DNA of 15,725 nt from Lachnospiraceae bacterium (GTDB taxonomy: Bacteria; Bacillota_A; Clostridia; Lachnospirales; Lachnospiraceae). Location of the stretch: NCBI GenBank assembly GCA_017620345.1, contig JAFZQP010000078.1, positions 1-15,725 on the forward strand, in the 5' to 3' direction. Below the pieces are notes generated by a model. That model saw nothing but the letters and a program-made list of their open reading frames with translations. It was not told the DNA's origin and did no database searches. Positions 5,433-14,055 of the stretch are shown here, in pieces (the first letter of the stretch is position 1; each line of letters begins with the position of its first letter). Made by a program: the position numbers and the translations under genes.

Positions 5433-8096
5433 ATGGATGAACGGACAGGAAAAAATCAAACCGGGACAGAAAAACTCCTGCTGGTGATCATCACCCTGCT
5501 ATTTGCCGCGATCGTGATATTTGCGGCTTCTTTCTTTGCATACGATCTTTCGAAGGGATCGAGACCGGATCAGATAACGAGAAAATGTGAAGACTTTAAT
5601 GACTTTGAGATCGTTCGGGGGGATGAGCGAACACCTGTCAGTTTTCCGTGTAACATAGATGTTCCGGCAGGCGAAGAACTTGTTCTTGAAACAAAACTGC
5701 CCGACACGATAGACGATGATACGTGGATATGTTATAAGAGCGGAAAGAGTACAAGGATATATGTAGGCGACGAACTTAAGAGAGACTTTGACAGAACAAA
5801 AGGAACGATCCAGGGTGGTACCGTAAAGCTTGTCTATATGTTCACGGAGCTGTCGCCAAACGATGCAGGAAAGACGCTTCGTATAGTCAGGTTTGCCGAG
5901 TCCGGAAGAACGGCTCATATGTATGAGATGTTCATCGGTACAAGTCTCGGTATCATCGAGAAGATCGTCAGAGAAAATATCGTTTTCTTTATACTGAACA
6001 TCGCACTTTTGATGATATCATTCATGGCGATCGGGATCGGTCTGATGCTGCGCTTTTCCAAAAAGATCGTGTCACCGATAACCTCGATGGGAATTGGTGT
6101 CATGTTCGTATCGATATGGCTCACTTTTGATTCTGACCTGTATCAGCTGGCATTTCGTAATTACTATATCGATGGAACGATGTCATTTCTGATGATGCTG
6201 CTGATACCTTACCCGTTCATTTATTACATGGATATGCTTCAGGAACGAAGATATAGGATGATGTATGCGCTTATCTGTCTGTATCTTGAAACAGTGACAG
6301 TCTGCACCTGCCTTATACATTTTGCAGGGGTGACAGATTTTCTCACAATGCTTCCTTTTCTTGCAATATCAGAGGCTGTTGTCGTTGCCGCCATACTTTA
6401 TTCCATGATCAGGGACTACATGACCGGAGCCTACAAGTCGTATTTTGCAAGCTTCCTCGGAGTATCCGGTCTACTTATATCATGTGCGATGGAACTTATC
6501 ATGGTCAATACGGTGCAGGAAAGATATGACGGATCATGGATGATCATAGGACTGTTCTGGACGGTAACGCTTGCCATAGTGCATCAGCTCAATGCCGTAA
6601 GACAGGCCCAGAAAGAGGCTGCTGTTGCCGTGCGGGCCAGTGAGACAAAGAGTAATTTTCTGGCGAACATGTCGCATGAGATACGAACACCGATGAATGC
6701 TATCCTTGGCATGGATGAGATGATCATACGCGAATCGAGAAATGATCCGAAGATAACAAAGTATGCATCCGACATAAAATCAGCCGGCAACATGCTCCTG
6801 TCGATAATCAATGATATCCTTGACATAAGTAAGATCGAATCGGGAAAAGCTGAACTTGTTCCGGTTGATTTTGATATATGTTCTGTCATAAATGATCTCA
6901 TAAATATCGTCAGCAGAAGGGCCGGGGACAAGGGGATCGGATTTACCGTTGATGCGGCGCAGGATATACCTGTACGTTTTCACGGTGATGAGATAAGAGC
7001 CAGACAGATAATACTTAATATAGTCAATAATGCGGTAAAGTATACGAATGAAGGCAGCGTCAGAGTGAACATTGATATGATGTGTGAACCGGATGCGGAG
7101 CGCGGAAACATAAAAGCCGGCGATATCATAACTCTCATTATCACAGTCATAGATTCAGGCATTGGGATCAAAGAAGAAGATATTGATAAACTTTTCAAAC
7201 CGTTTGACCGACTAGAGGAGACGAAGAACAGAAATATCGAAGGCACCGGACTGGGGCTTTCCATCGCGAGTAAATATGTTGAACTTATGGACGGACATAT
7301 CGAAGTGGAGAGCAAATATGGAAAGGGGTCAGTCTTTACGGTATATATGCCGCTTGAAGTGACCGATCCGACACCGATAGACGATCTTACCGACAGGATC
7401 GGAAAGCTTAAGGATAAAGAGATCGAGGAAAGATCATCGGTTATGGCGCCGAATGCCGCAGCGCTCATCGTCGATGATAATGAACTTAATCTCGAGGTGA
7501 TATCCGGCCTGATGGAAAGAACAAGGATGAGAGTTGATGTTGCGCTTTCCGGACCGGAAGGGATAGAGAAGATGGACAGGAGAAGATATGATATCATATT
7601 CCTTGACCAGATGATGCCCGGGATGGATGGTGTGACAACTCTGAAACTCATGCGATCGAAGTTCGATATGAGAAATGTTTCGGTCATTGCGCTTACCGCG
7701 GATGCGGTTGCGGGTGCCCGTGAATTCTACCTCGAGAAGGGATTTGATGATTATGTTTCCAAGCCTGTCAAAGCAGATGAACTTGAAAATGTTCTCAAGA
7801 ATAATCTGCCCAAGCAGCTTCTCCTGTCCAAGGAAGACATAGACAGGATAACGGCTGCGGAAGAACAAAGGAAGGAAGAAGCTGCCGGTCTTCGTCAGAT
7901 ACTGGTGGTGGATCACGACAGCGAGTCGCTTCGCACCGTTAAAGAGGAGACGGAAGGGATTTTCAAAGGAACGTTTGTTACCGATACACAGAAGGCACTA
8001 AAGTACCTGGAAAAGCATGATCCAAGATATGTAATGGTGTCAAAAGATATATTCATGAAACTGTCGGCTGATAAAAATGAAGATGAAAAAGACTGA
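5433..8096 (+). CDS. Hybrid histidine kinase with 7TM sensor, receiver and C-terminal pseudo-receiver
   Basis: The 887-residue protein begins with a membrane helix (about 15-37), an extracellular beta-rich domain (about 40-178), then seven membrane helices (about 182-386). This layout resembles 7TMR-DISM sensors with a jelly-roll ectodomain. The kinase follows: HisKA with H415 in SHEIRTP, N box with N533, G1 DSGIGI at 574-579 and G2 GTGLGL at 604-609. A complete receiver (about 676-793) has acidic D681/D682, phospho-Asp D725, T755 and K777. After a Glu/Lys-rich linker, residues 821-875 form a receiver-like half domain that stops after the third strand, with Ser where the phospho-Asp should be. 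No HPt domain is present. No good ribosome binding site precedes the ATG, so coupling to the DUF3021 gene is possible. It overlaps the next kinase by 20 bases. The ligand is unknown; the sensor assignment is by topology. Confidence 0.93.
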   Translation: MDERTGKNQTGTEKLLLVIITLLFAAIVIFAASFFAYDLSKGSRPDQITRKCEDFNDFEIVRGDERTPVSFPCNIDVPAGEELVLETKLPDTIDDDTWICYKSGKSTRIYVGDELKRDFDRTKGTIQGGTVKLVYMFTELSPNDAGKTLRIVRFAESGRTAHMYEMFIGTSLGIIEKIVRENIVFFILNIALLMISFMAIGIGLMLRFSKKIVSPITSMGIGVMFVSIWLTFDSDLYQLAFRNYYIDGTMSFLMMLLIPYPFIYYMDMLQERRYRMMYALICLYLETVTVCTCLIHFAGVTDFLTMLPFLAISEAVVVAAILYSMIRDYMTGAYKSYFASFLGVSGLLISCAMELIMVNTVQERYDGSWMIIGLFWTVTLAIVHQLNAVRQAQKEAAVAVRASETKSNFLANMSHEIRTPMNAILGMDEMIIRESRNDPKITKYASDIKSAGNMLLSIINDILDISKIESGKAELVPVDFDICSVINDLINIVSRRAGDKGIGFTVDAAQDIPVRFHGDEIRARQIILNIVNNAVKYTNEGSVRVNIDMMCEPDAERGNIKAGDIITLIITVIDSGIGIKEEDIDKLFKPFDRLEETKNRNIEGTGLGLSIASKYVELMDGHIEVESKYGKGSVFTVYMPLEVTDPTPIDDLTDRIGKLKDKEIEERSSVMAPNAAALIVDDNELNLEVISGLMERTRMRVDVALSGPEGIEKMDRRRYDIIFLDQMMPGMDGVTTLKLMRSKFDMRNVSVIALTADAVAGAREFYLEKGFDDYVSKPVKADELENVLKNNLPKQLLLSKEDIDRITAAEEQRKEEAAGLRQILVVDHDSESLRTVKEETEGIFKGTFVTDTQKALKYLEKHDPRYVMVSKDIFMKLSADKNEDEKD

Positions 8097-10470
8097 TTAC
8101 GTCCGGAAAAAACACGGTATGCTCATACCGCTCATACTTGCATTTGTGTTCGTGGTTGTCATGGTGTTCTATACATCCAAGCTCATGTATGACGTCGCCG
8201 TTTCGAATTCGAGAGCCGTTATAGAAGACAGACTGCTGAACGTTTCTTCACTTATTGAAAATCATCTGAACACGGCTGAAAATGTGCTGCATGTCACTGC
8301 CGATTCCGTTCATCATATGATGATCAGCGGAAGTACACCGGCTCGTATCCACGAGTTTCTCGTACAGGAGACGAATAACGTCTCCGAACAGTTCGATGAG
8401 AACTATACGGGTATATACGGCTATATAATGAGCAAATACATGGACGGACTTAACTGGGAACCGCCGGCGGATTACGATCCGCAGACAAGAGACTGGTATG
8501 TGCTGGCTCAGGAAGCCGACGGAAAGATCGTGTTTGTCCCGCCGTATGTTGACGCACAGACAGGCAATCTGATCATTTCCGTTTCAAGAATGCTGCCGGA
8601 CCGTCAGAATATCATCTCTCTTGATGTACAGCTACAGGGTATCCAGTCGATGGTAAGGGATCTGACGCTTAACGGTAAAGGATACGGATTTGTTGTAGAT
8701 GCTACGGGACTGATCATAGCCCACGCCGATGAATCAAAAAAGGGAACCGATATCAGGACTTCCGAAGACGGAACGGAGTATCTTGCGGCGATAATGAATG
8801 CGGGCTCCGGTGATTTTACATATACGGTAGATGGTAAGCCCAGTACAGTGTTCGTAAACAGTGTCATGAACAACTGGTATGTTGTCATGGTAGTCAGCGA
8901 TGATGAGATGTACGGGGATGTAAGAAGCCAGATACTTGTCAACGCGATCATATTTACCGCTATATTTGCGGTGATCGCAGGGCTCTATTATCTCGGATAC
9001 AAGAAAGAAAAAACATATACAGTCAGAATGGAAGAGATCAAGAGTGAGGAGCAGAGGAAGGAATACGAGACACAGATCCTTAAGCTTGAAAAAGAGGCTG
9101 CCGACCAGGCAAACAAGGCCAAGAGTAATTTCCTTGCCAATATGTCCCATGAGATCAGGACTCCTATGAACGCCATCCTCGGAATGGATGAGATGATCCT
9201 GAGGGAAACGAAAGATCCCAAGATCGGTAAATATGCCAACAATATCCACAGTGCCGGTAAAACACTTCTGTCTATAATCAATGACATACTCGACCTTAGC
9301 AAGATAGAGTCCGGAAAGATGGAACTTGTGCCCGTGGAATATGATTTTGCATCCGTACTTAACGATATCGTCAACATGACGATGAACAAGGCGCAGGAAA
9401 AGGGACTTGCATATGAACTGGATGTAGATCCGACTATCCCGTCGCTGCTTCGCGGAGATGAGATCAGGATACGTCAGATAATACTCAATATAACGAACAA
9501 TGCGATCAAGTATACTGATGAAGGAAGCGTGAACATAAAAATCGGATTTGATCATGATAAGAATAAACTGGTCATTAAGGTTACCGATACGGGTATTGGT
9601 ATTCGCGAAGAAGATCTGGAAAGGCTGTTCGCTTCGTTCCAGAGACTTGATGAGACGAGAAACCGCAACATAGAAGGTACCGGACTGGGACTTAACATTA
9701 CAAAACAGCTTGCGGAAATGATGGGTGGCACTATCACTGTCGAGAGCACATACGGAAAAGGCTCGGTATTTACTGCAGAGATGATACAGGAAGTCGTGGA
9801 TGACACTCCTATCGGGGATTACACAAAACGTCTCCAAAAGGCAATGATACGTAAAGAAGAATTCGCGCCGGGACTTGTTGCGCCCGATGCACGTATACTG
9901 ATCGTTGATGATAATGAGATGAACCTTGAAGTCATCACAGATCTGATGAGCGAGACGAAGATAAAGATAAGAACGGCACTTTCGGGAAATGATTGCCTGG
10001 AGATACTTGCGAGCGACAGATTTGATCTGATACTGCTCGATCAGATGATGCCCGGTATGTCAGGAACAAAGACACTTGAGATGATGCGCGCACAGCATCT
10101 GTGCGATGAAACGCCTGTAGTGGCTCTTACGGCAGATGCGATACTCGGGGCAAGAGATACTTACATCAGGGAAGGTTTTACGGATTACCTTTCCAAGCCG
10201 GTGATGTATAATGAACTGGAGGCGCTGCTGAAGAAATATATAGACAAGAGCAAGTTTGTATCTTCCGAACAGCTGAAAGAGGAAGAGAGTGAAGAATCGG
10301 ATAAGCCTGTCGTGCTCGTGATAAGCGATTCTTCAGAAAAGCTCAAAGCATTAAAGGAAATGATCGGCAGCAGATATAAGGGCGTCTACGTAAGGGATAA
10401 GGAAAAGGCACAAAAGTATCTTGAAAAACATGAAGTGGAACTGATAATATCGGATTATGGAATATATTGA
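8077..10470 (+). CDS. Hybrid histidine kinase with dCache sensor, receiver and C-terminal pseudo-receiver
   Basis: The 797-residue protein has a membrane helix at about 15-35, an extracellular double Cache domain at about 40-284 (ligand-pocket motif DPQTRDWYVLAQE near 134-146) and a second helix at about 286-307. A coiled-coil linker (about 310-350) leads to HisKA with H358 in SHEIRTP, N box near N475, G1 DTGIGI at 504-509 and G2 GTGLGL at 534-539. The receiver (about 605-722) has D611/D612, D655, T685 and K707. The last 54 residues form a half receiver ending IISDYGIY: strands 1 to 3 are present, with D793 at the phosphoacceptor position, then the protein stops. The core is closely similar to that of the preceding kinase, so the two are paralogs with different sensors. 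dCache domains bind small metabolites; the ligand here is unknown. ATG at 8077 lies inside the previous gene; M3 at 8083 is an alternative. Confidence 0.94.
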   Translation: MKMKKTDYVRKKHGMLIPLILAFVFVVVMVFYTSKLMYDVAVSNSRAVIEDRLLNVSSLIENHLNTAENVLHVTADSVHHMMISGSTPARIHEFLVQETNNVSEQFDENYTGIYGYIMSKYMDGLNWEPPADYDPQTRDWYVLAQEADGKIVFVPPYVDAQTGNLIISVSRMLPDRQNIISLDVQLQGIQSMVRDLTLNGKGYGFVVDATGLIIAHADESKKGTDIRTSEDGTEYLAAIMNAGSGDFTYTVDGKPSTVFVNSVMNNWYVVMVVSDDEMYGDVRSQILVNAIIFTAIFAVIAGLYYLGYKKEKTYTVRMEEIKSEEQRKEYETQILKLEKEAADQANKAKSNFLANMSHEIRTPMNAILGMDEMILRETKDPKIGKYANNIHSAGKTLLSIINDILDLSKIESGKMELVPVEYDFASVLNDIVNMTMNKAQEKGLAYELDVDPTIPSLLRGDEIRIRQIILNITNNAIKYTDEGSVNIKIGFDHDKNKLVIKVTDTGIGIREEDLERLFASFQRLDETRNRNIEGTGLGLNITKQLAEMMGGTITVESTYGKGSVFTAEMIQEVVDDTPIGDYTKRLQKAMIRKEEFAPGLVAPDARILIVDDNEMNLEVITDLMSETKIKIRTALSGNDCLEILASDRFDLILLDQMMPGMSGTKTLEMMRAQHLCDETPVVALTADAILGARDTYIREGFTDYLSKPVMYNELEALLKKYIDKSKFVSSEQLKEEESEESDKPVVLVISDSSEKLKALKEMIGSRYKGVYVRDKEKAQKYLEKHEVELIISDYGIY

Positions 10471-10807
10471 TTGCAGAGCGTGCGAACAGCATATGAATTC
10501 GTTCATTGAGAACAGCCTTGTCGGAGAAAATCTCTGGCAGTTTCTTACGCATGTGGAACAGTGCTCCGAATGCTTTGAGGAACTTGAGATAAGGTATCTT
10601 ATCGCAGAGGCTATCGGAAGGCTCGAGAACGGCGAATCTATCAATCTCAGAAGCGAACTGTACAGGAAAATACAGATGACGAAACGCGCCATGTATTTTC
10701 ATTATTTCAATGAGGATGTGCGAAGAGTCCTCAAGATAATATCACTGATCATCATCGTATATGAACTGTTCGGGTTCGTATCGATGTTTTTCGGAATAGT
10801 TGTTTAG
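10457..10807 (+). CDS. Small zf-HC2 (ZAS-like) membrane-anchored protein
   Basis: This 116-residue protein starts with CRAC (C6, C9) and has H32-xxx-C36-xx-C39, the HxxxCxxC zinc pattern of zf-HC2/ZAS anti-sigma factors. A hydrophobic C-terminal segment (about 91-115) would anchor it in the membrane with the zinc domain inside. Anti-sigma factors of this type normally sit beside an ECF sigma gene; none is in the window, so its partner is unknown. It overlaps the dCache kinase by 14 bases and is 9 bases before polA. It may be a regulator working with the upstream signalling genes, or an orphan with a different role. The start has only a weak ribosome binding site, consistent with coupled translation. 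Confidence 0.78.
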   Translation: MEYIDCRACEQHMNSFIENSLVGENLWQFLTHVEQCSECFEELEIRYLIAEAIGRLENGESINLRSELYRKIQMTKRAMYFHYFNEDVRRVLKIISLIIIVYELFGFVSMFFGIVV

Positions 10808-10816
10808 GATGATCTT

Positions 10817-13453
10817 ATGAGCGAAAAACTGGTACTTATTGACGGCAACAGCATAATAAACAGAGCATTCTTTGCGATCCCTGATCTGACGAATGCCAGA
10901 GGAATACACACCAACGCAGTGTATGGCTTCATGAACATACTTTTCCGCATTCTTAATGAAGAGAATGCGGATTATCTTGTAGTGGCGTTTGATGTTCATG
11001 CGCCGACATTCAGACATAAGATGTATGAAGCCTATAAGGGAACAAGAAAGGGCATGCCGGACGAACTGCGCGAGCAGGTTCCGATACTGAAGGAGCTTCT
11101 TGCTGCGATGGGGATCGTGACCATGGAAAAAGCAGGGCTCGAGGCTGATGATATACTCGGGACTCTTGCCAGACGCGGTGAAGCGGAAGGACTTGATGTG
11201 ACACTCGTATCGGGTGACCGGGATCTTCTGCAGATAGCGACCGATAAGATACTGATCAGGATACCGAAGACAAAGGGCGGTAAGACCGAGATAGAGGACT
11301 ACCATACAAAGGATGTCATTGAAAAATACGGACTGACACCGCAGCAGATAATCGAACTAAAAGGTCTTATGGGGGATGCATCCGATAACATACCCGGAGT
11401 TCCGAAGATCGGCGAAAAGACTGCAACGGAGCTGCTTAAGCAATATCATGACATTGACAATCTGAAGGGTCATATAGATGAGATATCAAAGAAGTCAGTA
11501 AGAGAAACACTTACCGAGAACTTTGATATGGCGATCATGTCAAGAACACTTGCCACCATCGAGACAGCAGCGGATATAGAGCTTAACTTTGCCGATGCAA
11601 GGCTTGGAAACATCTATACGGGTGATGCGTATAAGATCATCAAGGATCTTGGCTTCAGGAACATGCTCTCACGATTTGATGAGGAGGCGGCTGCTGTTGA
11701 TACTGCTTATGCAGATACTTTTGGGGTAGCAGAGACTACTGACGTCGAAGAGATATTTGAGGCTATGAGAAAGAGCGAACGGGTCGGTATGTTCATATGC
11801 GAGACAGGGGTTGCGATAGCTCTTTCAAAGGATAAAACGGTATTTGTTCCCGCATCCGTAATAACACTTACACGCGCATGTGAACTTATCACGGAAGCTG
11901 TTGGGGACGGAGCTGATATAGTTACATTCGATCTGAAAGCCCAGCTGTCATATATACCCGGGCTCAGCGATACAGGCACGATAAAGGATCACTTTACTGA
12001 TGTGGGTATAGCCGCATATCTGTGCAATCCGCTTAAGAATGACTATTCAATAGTGGATGTGGCAAATGAGTATTGCGGGATCGTGATAAAGAGCGCTGCC
12101 GAAGTGTTCGGAAAGAGCACGATGGCTGAAATGTACATGATAGCGCCGGATACGGTCATGGATTATTCATGCACCTATGCATATATGTGCCTGCTGTCAT
12201 ATGATGCTGCGATGAACAGACTCAGGGAATATGGGATGTACGATCTGTTCAGGGACATAGAGATGCCTCTGATCTCATGCCTGTATGATATGGAGCGCCT
12301 CGGGATAGGACTGATACCTGCCCAGCTTCGCGCATACAGCGATAAACTGGCGTCACAGATCAGGGAACTGGAAAACAGTATATATCAGGAGGCAGGAGAA
12401 GAGTTCAATCTTAATTCGCCCAAACAGCTCGGTGAGATACTATTCGGCAAGATGGGACTCCCCGGAGCCAAGAAGACAAAAAGCGGGTATTCGACAGCCG
12501 CGGATGTGCTTGAAAAACTTGCTCCCGACTATCCGTTCGTATCGAGGATACTCGAATACCGTGCGCTCGCAAAGCTCAAGTCAACATACACGGACGGACT
12601 TCAGACGTTTATTGCGCCTGACGGAAGGATCCATTCGACATTCAACCAGACGATCACGGCTACGGGCAGGATATCAAGTACGGAACCGAATCTTCAGAAC
12701 ATTCCCGTACGTATGGAACAGGGACGTCTTATCAGAAAATATTTTGTTCCCAAAGAGGGCTGCTGCTTTATCGATGCCGATTATTCGCAGATAGAACTCA
12801 GGATAATGGCACATCTGAGCCGGGATGAGTCTCTTATCGAGGCATTTAATTCAGGTGCGGATATACATACGATAACGGCTTCCAAGGTTTTCCATGTTCC
12901 GGTAGAGGATGTTACGCCGCTTATGCGAAGGAACGCCAAGGCCGTTAATTTCGGTATAATATACGGCATCAGCGCATTCGGTCTGTCTGAGGATCTGAAC
13001 ATATCAAGACAGGATGCCAAACAGTTCATAGACGAATATTTCGAGACATTCCCACAGGTCAAAAAATATCTCGACAGTCTTGTGGAGGATGCCAAAAAGA
13101 ACGGATATGTTACGACAGAGTTCGGCAGGAGAAGACCTCTTCCGGAACTTAAGAGTTCCAATTTCATGCAGCGATCGTTCGGCGAGAGGGTTGCGATGAA
13201 CGCACCGATACAGGGAACCGCAGCCGACATAATGAAGATAGCGATGATAAGGGTTAAGGAACGTCTTGAGAAGGAAGGTCTTGCCGCAAGGGTGATACTC
13301 CAGGTGCATGACGAACTTCTTCTCGAAGTGCCCGATGCCGAATCTGATACCGTTGAGGCGCTGCTTCGTGAAGAGATGGAGGGAGCCGTAAAGTTTTCGG
13401 TGCCCATGATGGTGGAAACTTCCAGAGGATACAACTGGTACGAAGCGAAGTAA
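10817..13453 (+). CDS. polA: DNA polymerase I
   Basis: This enzyme fills gaps and removes RNA primers during replication and repair. The 878-residue protein has the standard order. First is a 5'-3' exonuclease/FEN domain (LIDGNS at 7-12, EADD at 109-112, SGDRDLLQ at 132-139, helix-hairpin-helix GVPKIGEKTA near 194-203). Next is a degenerate 3'-5' exonuclease domain (about 300-470), then the polymerase domain with motif A DADYSQIELR at 653-662, motif B RRNAKAVNFG from 704 and motif C QVHDE at 829-833. In the middle domain the DxE metal site (FDTET in E. coli) reads FICET and LKYD reads LKAQ, so proofreading is expected to be lost, as in many Firmicutes. The TAA stop is followed after one base by coaE. 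Function is certain; the upstream signalling neighbours are unusual company. Confidence 0.97.
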   Translation: MSEKLVLIDGNSIINRAFFAIPDLTNARGIHTNAVYGFMNILFRILNEENADYLVVAFDVHAPTFRHKMYEAYKGTRKGMPDELREQVPILKELLAAMGIVTMEKAGLEADDILGTLARRGEAEGLDVTLVSGDRDLLQIATDKILIRIPKTKGGKTEIEDYHTKDVIEKYGLTPQQIIELKGLMGDASDNIPGVPKIGEKTATELLKQYHDIDNLKGHIDEISKKSVRETLTENFDMAIMSRTLATIETAADIELNFADARLGNIYTGDAYKIIKDLGFRNMLSRFDEEAAAVDTAYADTFGVAETTDVEEIFEAMRKSERVGMFICETGVAIALSKDKTVFVPASVITLTRACELITEAVGDGADIVTFDLKAQLSYIPGLSDTGTIKDHFTDVGIAAYLCNPLKNDYSIVDVANEYCGIVIKSAAEVFGKSTMAEMYMIAPDTVMDYSCTYAYMCLLSYDAAMNRLREYGMYDLFRDIEMPLISCLYDMERLGIGLIPAQLRAYSDKLASQIRELENSIYQEAGEEFNLNSPKQLGEILFGKMGLPGAKKTKSGYSTAADVLEKLAPDYPFVSRILEYRALAKLKSTYTDGLQTFIAPDGRIHSTFNQTITATGRISSTEPNLQNIPVRMEQGRLIRKYFVPKEGCCFIDADYSQIELRIMAHLSRDESLIEAFNSGADIHTITASKVFHVPVEDVTPLMRRNAKAVNFGIIYGISAFGLSEDLNISRQDAKQFIDEYFETFPQVKKYLDSLVEDAKKNGYVTTEFGRRRPLPELKSSNFMQRSFGERVAMNAPIQGTAADIMKIAMIRVKERLEKEGLAARVILQVHDELLLEVPDAESDTVEALLREEMEGAVKFSVPMMVETSRGYNWYEAK

Positions 13454-13454
13454 T

Positions 13455-14051
13455 ATGAAGATAATTGGCATAACCGGCGGAGTCGGAGCCGGAAAAACCG
13501 AAGTACTGAAACTCATCGCCGGGATGTGCGACTGTGTGATCGTTACGGCAGACAGGCTGGCAAGGTCGCTCGAACAAAAGGGAGAAGTATGTTATGAACC
13601 GCTTGTCGAACTACTCGGAAAAGAAGTTCTTGGTGATGACAAAGAGATAGATGCTGCAAAGATGTCAAAGATGATCTTTGCCGACGGTGCAGAAGATATC
13701 CTGGCAGCCGTTAACGGTATCGTTCATCCGGCAGTTAAGCGCAGGATCCTTGAAATGATCGATGAAGAGGCTAAAAAGGGCACAGAATACTTCTTTATAG
13801 AAGCCGCTCTTTTAATTGAAGATCATTATGATACAATAGTCGATGAAATGTGGTATATTTATGCAGATGAGGATATCAGGAGAAAACGTCTGAAAGACAG
13901 TCGCGGCTACAGCGACAGTAAGATCGATGAGATATTCGCTTCCCAGAACAGTGATGAGACATTCAGAAGATACTGCAGTGCAGTCATAGATAACTCGGGC
14001 AGTATCGAAGATACGAAGATACAGCTTGCAGAATTGTTTGATGTGAGGTAA
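13455..14051 (+). CDS. coaE: Dephospho-CoA kinase
   Basis: This enzyme phosphorylates the 3'-OH of the ribose of dephospho-CoA, the last step of coenzyme A synthesis. The 198-residue length matches the family. Visible motifs are the P-loop GGVGAGKT at 8-15, TADRLAR at 31-37 (the conserved Asp D33), the VHPAV segment near 91-95, EAALLIE near 116-122 and the lid-region RRKRL. It begins one base after the polA stop; polA followed closely by coaE is a common order in Firmicutes. The ribosome binding site lies within the polA 3' end. Confidence 0.95.
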   Translation: MKIIGITGGVGAGKTEVLKLIAGMCDCVIVTADRLARSLEQKGEVCYEPLVELLGKEVLGDDKEIDAAKMSKMIFADGAEDILAAVNGIVHPAVKRRILEMIDEEAKKGTEYFFIEAALLIEDHYDTIVDEMWYIYADEDIRRKRLKDSRGYSDSKIDEIFASQNSDETFRRYCSAVIDNSGSIEDTKIQLAELFDVR

Positions 14052-14055
14052 ACAG

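Noticed and set aside
8734..9837. Long - strand open frame (367 codons)
   Set aside because: It lies fully opposite the dCache kinase, whose domains are unmistakable; the antisense product has no recognisable motif and no ribosome binding site was noted.
11750..12200. Disrupted polA because the proofreading motifs are missing
   Set aside because: The frame is intact and loss of the DxE site in the 3'-5' exonuclease domain is common in Firmicute PolA, so this is normal for the family.
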